This document shows, piece by piece, positions 52,717-62,397 of a stretch of 64,000 nt of DNA. The notes under the pieces are model-generated. The model saw nothing but the letters and a program-made list of their open reading frames with translations. It did not search any database and was not told the origin of the DNA. The stretch comes from Hymenobacter sp. H14-R3. GTDB taxonomy: Bacteria; Bacteroidota; Bacteroidia; Cytophagales; Hymenobacteraceae. The translations under genes were made by a program, and so were the position numbers. The DNA lies in assembly GCF_030063445.1 (NCBI RefSeq), contig NZ_JASITD010000025.1:1-64000 (forward strand). Direction: 5' to 3'. The number at the start of each line of letters is the position of its first letter. Position 1 is the first letter of the stretch.

Positions 52717-55700
52717 ATGGATAAATATTACCTCCGCAGTTGGGTGTACACGCTGCGCGGGCGCGCGCTGGGCCTGCTGCTCGTACTGCTGGCGCTGGCC
52801 ATCACGGCCGCGCAGGCGCAGTCGGGTGCCTTCGGCAACGAGTGGATAGTGCAGGGCCAGCCTTATTACAAGATAAAAGTCTGGAAGGATGGTCTTTATC
52901 GCCTCGACCAGGCTTACCTGGCCCGGCTGGGCGCGGGGGGCGTGGCCCCCACGCAGCTGCAAGTGTGGCGGCGCGGCAAAGAGCTGGCCGTGTACCAGGG
53001 CGGCAACTCGGCCACACTCGACAACTCGACCTTTTTGGAGTTCTACGGCCAGCGCAACGATGGCGTGCTGGACCGGGAGTTCTACAAGAACCCGCTCGAC
53101 CAGGCTAACCCCCATTACAGCTTCTACACCGATACGGCGGCCTATTTTGTAACCTGGGGCAACCGGGCCGGCAAGCGTATGGCCCAGCCCGTGGTCGCGG
53201 GTGGTGCCCCTCATGGCTGGCGCATCCAGTCGTCGCTGGTGCTCAGAGTAGCCAACTATGCCGAAGGCGGCGCTTCGGGAAAAGACATTTTTATGCCGTG
53301 GCTGGAAAAGGGGGAAGGCTTCTTTCAGGGCTGGTATAACTACCAGACCCACGCGCCCCTCGACTCGGCCCTGCGGGCGGTAGCCACGGCCCCCGGCGCG
53401 CCCGCGCCCACCCTGGAAACGAGGGTAATAGGCGGCTTCCGCAGTGTGCACCGCACAAGTATTCAGGTTATTCCACCCTCGGCGGGGGCTACTGCCCGTA
53501 CTCTGGGAGTGTTGGCTTACAACGAGTTTGACATTGCACGTGGCCGCTATTCCTTGCTTGCAAGTGATATTGGTAGTAGTGGCCAGGTCGAAACTAGCTT
53601 TAGCTCGCCGGGGGGAACCGATTATTACCGGCAGTCATGGTGGCGCGTTACGGCCCCGCAGCAAAACGTGTGGTTTGCTGACCGGCAGCAAGTATTCTTC
53701 CAGAACGACTCGCTGCTGAGTGGTCCAGCCACCTATGAGGTTGATAACCTGCCGGCTACAGTACGGGGCTTCGATATTGAAGACCCCTGGAATGTGCAGC
53801 GCGTAGAGCCCACCGCGGCCCCCACACTGGGCAGCACTGGCCGGCGCTACGTGTTTGCCAACGCTACTACCCAGCAGGCGCGCCACCTGCTGCTTGCCGA
53901 TGAAGCGCGGGGCGTGGTGCCGCCGCCCGCCCGCCGGGTAACCTTCCGGGCCATCGACCCGGCCAAGCCTAATTTCATCGTCATCACCCACCCAAAGCTG
54001 ATGCAGGCGGCGGGCACGGTACCCAATGTGGCCCGCGCCTACGCCAATTACCGCGCCTCTGCGGCTGGTGGGGCGTATGATACACTAATGGTGACCGCGC
54101 CGCAGCTCTACGACCAGTTTCACTACGGCGAGCGCTCAGTTATTGCCTTGCGCCACTTTGCGCTGTGGCTGGCCGCCAAGTCGCCGGCCGCGCAGTCTAA
54201 ATACCTGCTACTGCTGGGTAAAGGTATTGCCCCTGGGGCCCAGGTAACGGCCACGCCCGTGCCCGATGCAGCCCCGGATAACCGGCAGGGCGCTAGTGTA
54301 GGTTATTTAGGACGGATATTAGGTGAAAATGGGCTGGATTTGGTGCCCGTTTCGACGCGCTCTACGTCCGATATATTTCTGTCGAGTGACTGGCCGCATG
54401 ATAATTACACGCCCGCCCTGGCTACGGGCCGGGTAGTGGCTATTACACCTCAGGAAGCTTTGGTGTACCTCACCAAGCTCCAGGAATACGAGGCTCAAAT
54501 CAACCCTGGTCAGCTCAACCCCGAGCCTTGGCACAAAAACATTCAGCACATAAGCGGCGGCCACACCATCACGGAAATCCCCGCTTTTCGGGCCCACCTC
54601 GATGCGTATAAGCGCCTGGCCGAGCGGCCACTATTCGGCGGCAAGGTGGCTACTACGCAACGCGCCTACACGGGCGATGAGCTGCCGGTGACGAGCTACA
54701 TCCCCAATGAGCTGAATGCCGGTCTGGCCCTGATTACCTATTTCGGCCACGGCTCTACCACGGTGTTTGACCTGAACCTGGGCGATATCAACGACCCGAC
54801 CACGGGCTACGCCAACGCCAAAAAGTACCCGGTAATGATGTATAACGGCTGCTCGGCGGGCAATGCATTTACTAATACAGCCACCTTTGCTACCGACTGG
54901 ATATTTGCGGCCAACAAGGGCTCGATTGGCATGATGGCCGAGAGCGGCCTCTCATATGAAAACCTGCTCGACCCCGCGCAGGAACTTACGTACCGGCTGC
55001 TTTTCAACGACCCCCAGTGGTTTGGGCGCCCCATTGCTGAGGTGCGCCGCGAGGTAGTGCGCCGCTTGGGGCCCAGCACTGCCTTTGCCAAAAACCCCCA
55101 GGGCACCGAGCAGCTGCTATGTACCATCTGGCAGGGCGACCCGGCGCTGCGCATGTACGCCCCGGCCAAGCCCGACCTGGTGGTGAGCAACGCCACGCTC
55201 TCGCTAAGCCCCATTGCGCCCGACGCGGCTATTTCGGCGGCCTCTACGCAGTTTACGCTCAATATTGGGGTCAGTAACCCGCTGCGCATTACGCGCGATT
55301 CGGTCGAGATTCGGGTGACGCGCAGCTTCCCCGCCCCGCGGCCTTCGATTACGTATGTATTTAACAATCAGCTGAATAGTCTGGGTCAGCTGCAAAAGCC
55401 CTTCCCTCAAGCATTTCAGCGCGATACCACGTACGCCATTGTTATCCCCAACCCCAGCACGCTGGATGTGAGCGGCGACAACAAGTTTACCGTGGAGCTG
55501 GACTACCGCAACAAGATTGCTGAGCTGGACGAAACCAACAACACGGCTACGCTCAACTATTCTTTCCTGAAGCGCGGCATTACGCTGCTCACGCCTACCG
55601 AATTTGCCATTATCCCCAGCAACCGGCCCCGCCTCACGGCCCAAAGCAACGACGCCAGCGGGCCAGTGCGCAGCTACGACTTTCAGGTCGATTCGGTGGC

Positions 55701-57969
55701 CACGTTCGACAGCCCCGGCGGCTTGCAGGCCCAAACCATTTCGGCGGGCGTAATCGCCAGCTGGACGCCCCCCAAGGCGCTGCTCGCCAAGCGTGACTCC
55801 ACGGTGTGGTACTGGCGCGTGCGCTTCACCAGCCCGGTGGGCACCGAAGATGCCGGCTGGCAGGTCAGCTCTTTCCGCGTGATACCGACTGCCCTGAGTG
55901 GGGGCTGGTCGCAGAGCCACAGCGGGCAGTTCAACCGCGACCAGCTGGCGGGCGTGGCCGTGGCGGCCCCCAGCAACCGCTGGAGTTTTGCGCCCCAAAA
56001 ACAGGCCCTTACCCTGCGCACGGCGGGTGGCGGCGCGCCGGGTAGCCCCTTCACCTTTGGGGTGAGCGGCTTCGGCATTGCCACGGGCAGCCAGGTGCCC
56101 AACATTGGCACCTGCGCCGTAAAGGCCCCCAATCTGGTGCTCGCGGTATTTGACCAATATTCGCTGCAGCGCGTGGCGATACCGGGCACCTACTCCACCT
56201 GCGGGCAGCCCGGGCAGATGTTCTATCACTTTGCCGCAGACGCCGACACGCTCGATAACCTCAACAACAGCGCCACGCGCCGGGCAGAGCTGCTCGACTT
56301 TTTGGGCAAGGTGCCCGACGGTAGCTACGTGGCCCTGGTGAGCGCCAACCGCCTGCGCTTTGCCGACCCCAACGTGGCCGCTACCATGCGGCAGGTAGCT
56401 ACCTTGCTGGGCAGCAAGGTAGTAGCTAATCTCAAAAACGGCGAGCCCTGGGCCCTGGTGGCCCAGAAGAAGGCCGCTGGCGGCCTGGCCCTGGCCGAAA
56501 CCGGCCCCGACCGCAGCCAGCCTTCGCCGGCCAGCCAGACCGTTGTGCTCATCTACGCCCTGGCCACGCCCGGCCAGGCGGGTACCGTCACGAGCACGCT
56601 CATCGGCCCGGCCCAGCAGTGGCGCACGCTGTTCGACGTTATTCGGCCCGAAACGCCCACCTCCAGCTACCGGCTGGCGCTGGTGGGCCTCGATACCAGC
56701 AACAAGGCGACGGTGCTGAACCCGGATATCCGGACTAAGAACTTGGATATGAGCGCGTACTCGGCCACTACCTACCCGTATATGCAGCTTCAGCTGGTGC
56801 TGCGCGACTCGGTAAACCGCACGCCGCCGCAGCTTAAGCAGTGGCTGCTCACCTACAAGGGCCTGCCCGAAGGCGTGGTGCGCCGCGACCTGGTAGCCAC
56901 GACTAAGTATGACTCAACCAGCCTCAAAAACCAGGCGGTTAATGCCGGCTTCCTCACCTTCCCGGTGAAGTTCGACAACATCTCGCAGGAGGCTTTTACC
57001 GGCCGCCTGCAAGTGCAGGTGCAGCTCATTAACGTAAACACCGGCTTGGCTGTTAAAACCGCCACGCTCACCGCCCCGCGCGAGCTACCCGCCAACGACA
57101 GCGTGCTCACCGTGAACGTGCGGCTCGACGTAACCGGCACCTTTGGCAAGTTTTACGTGCGGGTGATGGTTAACCCCCGAGTGCAGCCCGAGCTGTATTA
57201 CTTTAATAATGAGCTAATTACGGATGCGTTTACGGTGCGCGACAACAACGTGCCGCCCACGCTGGACGTAGCCATCGACGGCCGCCACATCCTGGATGGC
57301 GAGCTAGTGGCTCCGAGCCCGGTTATTGCCATTCAGCTTCGGGATGAGGACCGGCTGCGGCTTATTAAGAATGCGTCGTATTTTACTGTGTTTCTGCAAA
57401 AGGATAACCAGGCTCCCGTGCCCGTTGATGTTAATGGGGCGCAGATGCGCTTCACCGTCGACAACACGGCGGGCAGCCTAGCGCGGCTCGAATACCAGCC
57501 CGGCCTCAACGGTCCCCTCTCGGATGGCACCTACACCCTGCGCGTGCAGGGCCGCGATGCCTCCAATGCCAGCGCCGGTACCCAGGACTACCAGGTGAAA
57601 TTTGTGGTGGTGAATGCCTCGCAAATCTCCAACGTGTACCCGTACCCCAATCCGGTGACCAGCAAGGCCAAGTTTGTGTTCACGGTGACGGGCCAGGAGC
57701 TGCCGCGCAACATGAAAATTCAGATTATGACCCTCACGGGCCGCGTGGTGCGCGAGATTTTTATGAACGAGCTGGGCCCGCTGCACATCGGCAATAACAT
57801 CACCGATTACGCCTGGGACGGCACCGACCAGTACGGTGACCGCCTCGCCAACGGCACCTACCTCTACCGCGTGGCCATCGACGACCCCACCGGCGAATAC
57901 AAGAAATTCACCACCGCCGGCGACAAAGCCTTCAAAAACGACTGGGGTAAGCTCGTGCTACTGCGGTAG
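52717..57969 (+). CDS. porU2: PorU2-type C25 cysteine peptidase, putative type IX sortase
   Basis: The 1,750-aa protein has a signal peptide (residues 1-35), a propeptide-like N-terminal region, a C25 gingipain-type catalytic domain with the dyad in ALITYFGHGS (His678) and VMMYNGCSAGNAF (Cys712), and CARDB/Ig-like domains in the middle (DNKFTVELDYRNKIAELDETNNTA). The end is FlgD-like (YPYPNPVTSKAKF to ANGTYLYRV). In the C25 group such large proteins with an adjacent PorV partner are putative second sortases. It should act on the cell surface. Alternatively it could be an ordinary surface protease. Confidence 0.87.
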   Translation: MDKYYLRSWVYTLRGRALGLLLVLLALAITAAQAQSGAFGNEWIVQGQPYYKIKVWKDGLYRLDQAYLARLGAGGVAPTQLQVWRRGKELAVYQGGNSATLDNSTFLEFYGQRNDGVLDREFYKNPLDQANPHYSFYTDTAAYFVTWGNRAGKRMAQPVVAGGAPHGWRIQSSLVLRVANYAEGGASGKDIFMPWLEKGEGFFQGWYNYQTHAPLDSALRAVATAPGAPAPTLETRVIGGFRSVHRTSIQVIPPSAGATARTLGVLAYNEFDIARGRYSLLASDIGSSGQVETSFSSPGGTDYYRQSWWRVTAPQQNVWFADRQQVFFQNDSLLSGPATYEVDNLPATVRGFDIEDPWNVQRVEPTAAPTLGSTGRRYVFANATTQQARHLLLADEARGVVPPPARRVTFRAIDPAKPNFIVITHPKLMQAAGTVPNVARAYANYRASAAGGAYDTLMVTAPQLYDQFHYGERSVIALRHFALWLAAKSPAAQSKYLLLLGKGIAPGAQVTATPVPDAAPDNRQGASVGYLGRILGENGLDLVPVSTRSTSDIFLSSDWPHDNYTPALATGRVVAITPQEALVYLTKLQEYEAQINPGQLNPEPWHKNIQHISGGHTITEIPAFRAHLDAYKRLAERPLFGGKVATTQRAYTGDELPVTSYIPNELNAGLALITYFGHGSTTVFDLNLGDINDPTTGYANAKKYPVMMYNGCSAGNAFTNTATFATDWIFAANKGSIGMMAESGLSYENLLDPAQELTYRLLFNDPQWFGRPIAEVRREVVRRLGPSTAFAKNPQGTEQLLCTIWQGDPALRMYAPAKPDLVVSNATLSLSPIAPDAAISAASTQFTLNIGVSNPLRITRDSVEIRVTRSFPAPRPSITYVFNNQLNSLGQLQKPFPQAFQRDTTYAIVIPNPSTLDVSGDNKFTVELDYRNKIAELDETNNTATLNYSFLKRGITLLTPTEFAIIPSNRPRLTAQSNDASGPVRSYDFQVDSVATFDSPGGLQAQTISAGVIASWTPPKALLAKRDSTVWYWRVRFTSPVGTEDAGWQVSSFRVIPTALSGGWSQSHSGQFNRDQLAGVAVAAPSNRWSFAPQKQALTLRTAGGGAPGSPFTFGVSGFGIATGSQVPNIGTCAVKAPNLVLAVFDQYSLQRVAIPGTYSTCGQPGQMFYHFAADADTLDNLNNSATRRAELLDFLGKVPDGSYVALVSANRLRFADPNVAATMRQVATLLGSKVVANLKNGEPWALVAQKKAAGGLALAETGPDRSQPSPASQTVVLIYALATPGQAGTVTSTLIGPAQQWRTLFDVIRPETPTSSYRLALVGLDTSNKATVLNPDIRTKNLDMSAYSATTYPYMQLQLVLRDSVNRTPPQLKQWLLTYKGLPEGVVRRDLVATTKYDSTSLKNQAVNAGFLTFPVKFDNISQEAFTGRLQVQVQLINVNTGLAVKTATLTAPRELPANDSVLTVNVRLDVTGTFGKFYVRVMVNPRVQPELYYFNNELITDAFTVRDNNVPPTLDVAIDGRHILDGELVAPSPVIAIQLRDEDRLRLIKNASYFTVFLQKDNQAPVPVDVNGAQMRFTVDNTAGSLARLEYQPGLNGPLSDGTYTLRVQGRDASNASAGTQDYQVKFVVVNASQISNVYPYPNPVTSKAKFVFTVTGQELPRNMKIQIMTLTGRVVREIFMNELGPLHIGNNITDYAWDGTDQYGDRLANGTYLYRVAIDDPTGEYKKFTTAGDKAFKNDWGKLVLLR

Positions 57970-57970
57970 C

Positions 57971-58077
57971 GGTAAGTGAGTAGTTACGTAAATGAGTAAG
58001 GGAGTGGATTAACCAGCTGTCGTTATGACATTTGGCTAATTCACTCCCTTACTCATTTACGCAACTACTCACTTACC
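57971..58077. repeat. 36-bp near-perfect inverted repeat between convergent porU2 and folA
   Basis: Arms 57971-58006 and 58042-58077 match at 35 of 36 positions (GTAAGTGAGTAGTT..., AAGGGAGTG). It begins one base after the porU2 stop and ends one base before the folA stop, so it probably serves as terminator for both genes. Confidence 0.8.
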
Positions 58078-58078
58078 A

Positions 58079-58576
58079 CTACCGCCGGCGTAGCGTGACA
58101 AAGCTGTACGCCACGGCGTGCTGCGCGTCGGCGGGGTGGCGGGCGCGGGTTTCCTCGCGCCAGTCGGTGGGCGAGAGGTCGGGGAAAAAGGCATCACCAT
58201 CGGGTACGGTGGTGTGCACCTCGGTGAGGTGCACCACATCAACGGAGGGCAGGGCTTGGCGGTAGACTTCGCCGCCGCCGATGATGCATACCTCCGCGCC
58301 GCCCGGCTGCTGCCCCGCCAGCGCCAGCGCCTCGGGCAGCGAGTGCGCCCGCCGCACGCCCGCCGGCGCGGGCCAGTCGAGCTGGCTGGTAACTACAATG
58401 TTGGTGCGGCCCGGCAAGGCCCGCCCAATGCTGTCAAACGTGCGCCGGCCCATCACGATGGGGTGGCCCAGGGTCAGGGCCTTGAAGTGCTGCAAGTCGG
58501 CGGGCAGCCGCCAGGGCAACTGCCCTTGCCGGCCAATGACCCCGTTTTCGGCAGCTGCTACAATAATGGAAACCAT
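58079..58576 (-). CDS. folA: dihydrofolate reductase
   Basis: The 165-aa enzyme reduces dihydrofolate with NADPH. It has VSIIVAAAENGVIGRQGQLPWRLPADLQHFKALT with the Trp/Leu Met20-loop region, GRRTFDSIGRALPGRTNIVVT, and IIGGGEVYRQALP. Length and motifs are typical. It lies 43 bases downstream of fmt on the same strand, both serving one-carbon metabolism, so co-transcription is likely. Confidence 0.96.
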   Translation of the reverse strand: MVSIIVAAAENGVIGRQGQLPWRLPADLQHFKALTLGHPIVMGRRTFDSIGRALPGRTNIVVTSQLDWPAPAGVRRAHSLPEALALAGQQPGGAEVCIIGGGEVYRQALPSVDVVHLTEVHTTVPDGDAFFPDLSPTDWREETRARHPADAQHAVAYSFVTLRRR

Positions 58577-58619
58577 AAAGTACTTTTAGATAATGAGTTA
58601 TGATTAATCACTAGCTGCG

Positions 58620-59594
58620 TTAGCCCAGCGGTTCAGTGGTTGCCGGCAGCTTGGTACCGCGTAATAAATCCGCAATGCCCATGCGCTTCTTGCCTTCAAG
58701 CTGCACTTCCAGCAGGTCGAGCAGCCCGCCCTCATTTTCCGGGTCGGTTTGGATGCGGTAATACGAGCGCCCATCGGTGGTAGCGGCCCCCGGCGTAACG
58801 GCAAAGTAGGGGGGCAGGGTATCATCGTTAGGTAATACCCTGGCCTTGAATATTTTAAGCGTTCGTCCGTCGGGCAAGGTGGTGTAGGCGGCGGGCGCGG
58901 GGGCCAGGCCGCGCACCTGGTTCACGAGTTCCGGGGCGGGGCGCGTGAAGTCGAGCCGGCCGGTTTCCTTGGTGAGCTTGGGGGCGGGGCGCAGGTTGGG
59001 GGTAGCGGGCTGTGGGGTGCTGGGGGCGGCCCCGGCCGCGATGGCCGCCACCGTGCGGGCGGCCAGCGCCGCCCCCAGCACCTTCAGCTTATCATACAAG
59101 GAGCCGAAGTCGTCGTCGGGCGCAATGGCGATTTTATCCTGCAAGATGAGGTCGCCGGTGTCAATCGCGTGGCGCAGAAAGAAGCTGCTCACGCCCGTTT
59201 CCTGGTCGCCGTGCATGAGCGCCCAGTTGATGGGGGCCGCGCCCCGGTACTGCGGCAGCAGCGACCCGTGAATGTTGACCGAGCCCAGGCGCGGCATGTT
59301 CCACACCACTTCGGGCAGCATCCGAAACGCCACCACTACTTGCAGGTCGGCGGCATACGTTTTGAGCTCGGCCACGAAGGCAGCATCTTTCAGATTAGTG
59401 GGCTGTAGCACGGGCAAGCCGTGGGCCAGCGCCGCCTCTTTTACGGCCGAGGCTTGCAGCTGCCGCCCGCGCCCGGCGGGCCGGTCGGGCCCCGTAATTA
59501 CGGCCACCACCTGCGCTTCGGGCAGCGCCAGCAAGGCATCCAGGGTAGACACGGCAAAATCGGGCGTGCCCATAAACACAATGCGAAGTTTCAT
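58620..59594 (-). CDS. fmt: methionyl-tRNA formyltransferase
   Basis: The 324-aa enzyme formylates initiator Met-tRNA using 10-formyl-THF. Motifs: VFMGTPDFAVSTLDALL (residues 6-22), GSVNIHGSLLPQYRGAAPINWALMHGDQETGVS (catalytic His and active-site loop), and a C-terminal OB-fold region (LVNQVRGLAPAPAAYTTL). It precedes folA, which keeps the folate cofactor pool reduced. Confidence 0.96.
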   Translation of the reverse strand: MKLRIVFMGTPDFAVSTLDALLALPEAQVVAVITGPDRPAGRGRQLQASAVKEAALAHGLPVLQPTNLKDAAFVAELKTYAADLQVVVAFRMLPEVVWNMPRLGSVNIHGSLLPQYRGAAPINWALMHGDQETGVSSFFLRHAIDTGDLILQDKIAIAPDDDFGSLYDKLKVLGAALAARTVAAIAAGAAPSTPQPATPNLRPAPKLTKETGRLDFTRPAPELVNQVRGLAPAPAAYTTLPDGRTLKIFKARVLPNDDTLPPYFAVTPGAATTDGRSYYRIQTDPENEGGLLDLLEVQLEGKKRMGIADLLRGTKLPATTEPLG

Positions 59595-59671
59595 AAAAAG
59601 GAATGTAGGATAAGCTTTAGCTTGTCAAGCGCGGAAGTCGGCGGTTCGGTCAGGCAACCCCAGCAAATTGC

Positions 59672-60907
59672 TTACTTCTCAGGATATAGTAAATACTTCT
59701 TACGCAGCGTTTTATACTGCCCCAACTGCGGCTCCCAGCTGGCCTGGATGCTCACCTCCGAGCGGTCGGCTATCACCTGCGCCCGCAACGAGTCGGTGCC
59801 AGCCAGCTGCTCAAAGTATTTACCAAAAAAATGCCCCTTATCGGTGCTATTCTTGTAAAAATCAAGTAAATAGCTCACCGTGAAAAACTCCGCGGGTTGC
59901 CCCGGCGCGGGTTGGTGCAGGTCGAGCCCGTAGCAGAGCTGGCCACTGAGCGGGGGCGTGGGCGAGCCGGCATTGGGCCGGGGCGTAAACTGGTAGGGCC
60001 GCGTGGCCGGCTGCGCAGGACCCCCAATCACCTCAAACGGCCGGTCGGTGCCGCGCCCTACGCTCACATTAGTACCCTCAAACAGGCAGACGCTGGGGTA
60101 CAGGGCCACCGCGCGCGCCGTGGGCAGGTTGGGGGAGGGGCGCACGGGCAGCGCGTAGGGCGTGGCGTGGGTGTAGCCGGCGGCCACCGGCACCACGGTG
60201 AGGGCGCACTGCCGGCCGCCGGCCAGCCACTTTTCACCGTTTAGCATCCTGGCCAACTCGCCCACCGTGAGGCCGTGGCAGATGGGCAGCGGGTCGAGGC
60301 CCACAAACGAGCGGTGTTTGGCTTCCAGCACCGGGCCATCCACCACTGCGCCGTTGGGGTTGGGCCGGTCGAGCACCACCACCGTTTTGCCCTGCTCGGC
60401 GGCGGCCTCCATCACGTAGTGCAAGGTGCTGATGAAGGTATAGAACCGAGTGCCAACATCTTGGATATCAAATACTAGCACATCTACATCGGCCAGCATG
60501 GCGGGCGTGGGCTTTTTGGTGGCCCCGTACACCGAGCGCACGGGCACCCCGGTGCGGGCATCGCGCCCGTTGGCGATAGTGGCCCCGTCGGCCGCTTCGC
60601 CCCGGAAGCCGTGCTCAGGCGCAAAAATAGCCGTTAGGTTCACGTGCAGCGTTTTCAGCGTGTCAACCAGGTAGGTGTTGCCCACGCGGGAGGTCTGGTT
60701 GACGACCAGGCCCACGCGCTTGCCGCGCAGCAGCGGCAGGTAGCGCGGTAGCTGCGCCGCGCCCACTACTAAGCCCGGCGCCTGGGCCTGGTGGTTGGTT
60801 GCAGTGTCGCCAACCAAGCTAGCGCTGGGGGAAGCAGCTTGGGTACCCGCATCGCGGTGGTCGGTGCAGGCAGCCAGCCCGGCGGCCACTAAAATCCACT
60901 TCATCAT
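59672..60907 (-). CDS. DUF1343 (NamZ-type) exo-beta-N-acetylmuramidase lipoprotein
   Basis: This 411-aa protein starts with a lipoprotein signal (MMKWILVAAGLAAC; Cys at 14 or 13 depending on which of two consecutive ATGs is used). The DUF1343 core shows GKRVGLVVNQTSRVG, AIFAPEHGFRGEA, VDVLVFDIQDVGTRFYTFISTLHYVMEAA, and LDRPNPNGAVVDGPVLE. NamZ enzymes release terminal MurNAc from cell-wall fragments. The protein is probably periplasmic and used in peptidoglycan recycling. It is divergent from the permease at 60989. Confidence 0.9.
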   Translation of the reverse strand: MMKWILVAAGLAACTDHRDAGTQAASPSASLVGDTATNHQAQAPGLVVGAAQLPRYLPLLRGKRVGLVVNQTSRVGNTYLVDTLKTLHVNLTAIFAPEHGFRGEAADGATIANGRDARTGVPVRSVYGATKKPTPAMLADVDVLVFDIQDVGTRFYTFISTLHYVMEAAAEQGKTVVVLDRPNPNGAVVDGPVLEAKHRSFVGLDPLPICHGLTVGELARMLNGEKWLAGGRQCALTVVPVAAGYTHATPYALPVRPSPNLPTARAVALYPSVCLFEGTNVSVGRGTDRPFEVIGGPAQPATRPYQFTPRPNAGSPTPPLSGQLCYGLDLHQPAPGQPAEFFTVSYLLDFYKNSTDKGHFFGKYFEQLAGTDSLRAQVIADRSEVSIQASWEPQLGQYKTLRKKYLLYPEK

Positions 60908-60988
60908 GGCTCAAAAGTAGCCTGCTGCGTAAGAAGCGCGCTACTGCCCCCTTGCAACGCGCAGGGCGGGCGTAGCTTTACGCCACTC

Positions 60989-62203
60989 GTGAATATCGCC
61001 CGCTACATATCGCGCCGCATGGACGGAGCCGACTCTGGCTCCTTTACCCACTCCGTTACGCGCATCGCCACCGTCAGCATCGCCCTCGGCATCGCCGTGA
61101 TGATAGTCTCCTTCTCGATTCTGCACGGCTTTCGTGAGCAGATTCAAGATAAGATATTCTCTTTTGGGGCGCATCTGCAGCTCTCGCGCTACGACACGAA
61201 TAACTCGCTGGAAGTAGCCCCTATTTCGGAGCCTGCGCTGCGCCGCCAGCTGGCCCACTACCCACAAGTGGCTTCGGTGCAGCCATTTGCGCGCAAAACG
61301 GCCATCATCAAAACCACCGATGAAGTGCTGGGCGTGGTGCTCAAGGGCGTGTCGGAGGCCCACGGCCTCAGCGCCATGCGCCAGAATATGGTGGCCGGCC
61401 AGTTTATTCACTACGCCGACACGGCGGCCAGCGACGACATCGTTATCTCGCAGAAAATTGCCGATAAGCTGCGGCTCAAAGTGGGCAGCCCGGCGCTGTT
61501 CTACTTCATTCAGCAGCCGCCGCGGGTGCGTAAGTTTCGGGTGTCGGGCATCTATCAAACCGGGCTCGATGAGTTTGATGAGGTGTATGTGCTCGGCGAT
61601 TTGCGCCAGATTCAGCAGCTCAACGCCTGGCCCGACTCGCTGGTGGGCGGCCTCGAAGTGCGCCTGCACAACTTCGAGCGTCTCGATTCCACCTTCAAAC
61701 AGTTCTACAACAAGCTGCCCTACGAGGTGCGCATCGAAAAAATCACCGACCAGTATGCGCAGCTTTTCGACTGGCTTCAACTGCTCAACCGCAACGTTAT
61801 CATCTTCCTTATTCTGATAATTTTTGTGGCTACCTTCAACATGGTTGCCACCATCTTTATCATGATTTTGGAGCGCACCAAGATGATTGGCATCCTGAAA
61901 GCGGTGGGTGCTACCGACAACCAGATTCGGGAAATGTTCTTCTTCCGGGGCATGGCCATCACGCTCAAAGGGTTGGTGATTGGTAACGTTGTAGCGCTGG
62001 GCTTCTGCGCGTTGCAGCATTATTTCCGCATCATTCCGCTCGACCCCGAGAACTATTACATGGACCGCGTGCCCATTGCCTGGAGCCCCTCGGTGATGGT
62101 GCTGCTCAACGTAGCTACGCTGCTCGCTTCCATACTGGCCGTGCTCGTGCCCACCTATATGATTGCCCGCATCAAGCCGATGGTAGCCATTCGGTTCGAC
62201 TAA
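60989..62203 (+). CDS. FtsX/LolC-E-type ABC transporter permease
   Basis: The 404-aa protein has a first helix (VTRIATVSIALGIAVMIVSFSILHGFREQI), a ~220-residue periplasmic MacB-like domain, and three C-terminal helices. These include the FtsX-fold segment MVATIFIMILERTKMIGILKAVGATDNQIREMFFFRGMAITLKG. The GTG at 60989 is the start; no upstream ATG fits. Relatives (LolC/LolE) help release lipoproteins from the inner membrane. No ATPase gene is adjacent, so the partner must be encoded elsewhere. The TAGCTTTA just upstream is one mismatch from the -7 box. Confidence 0.88.
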   Translation: MNIARYISRRMDGADSGSFTHSVTRIATVSIALGIAVMIVSFSILHGFREQIQDKIFSFGAHLQLSRYDTNNSLEVAPISEPALRRQLAHYPQVASVQPFARKTAIIKTTDEVLGVVLKGVSEAHGLSAMRQNMVAGQFIHYADTAASDDIVISQKIADKLRLKVGSPALFYFIQQPPRVRKFRVSGIYQTGLDEFDEVYVLGDLRQIQQLNAWPDSLVGGLEVRLHNFERLDSTFKQFYNKLPYEVRIEKITDQYAQLFDWLQLLNRNVIIFLILIIFVATFNMVATIFIMILERTKMIGILKAVGATDNQIREMFFFRGMAITLKGLVIGNVVALGFCALQHYFRIIPLDPENYYMDRVPIAWSPSVMVLLNVATLLASILAVLVPTYMIARIKPMVAIRFD

Positions 62204-62397
62204 GGCTGGGCGGGCGGGCAGCAGGCTATTTGGGAGGCTAAGCGGTAAAAAGCCGGCGATGAGCGACAAAAATAGGCGCACTTAGCCGGCCAGGCGTAAT
62301 TTAGCGGGGCCAAATGGGCTAGTCAAAAATAAAAGCCGGGTGCAACCAGTTAAGCAGTCGGTACGCTCTCTTGGGTATAACAACTTTACCTTTTTTC

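Noticed and set aside
52717..57969. Calling the C25 protein the core sortase PorU
   Set aside because: Its PorV2 partner and length fit the second PorU2-type group better, though the core pair cannot be excluded from this window alone.
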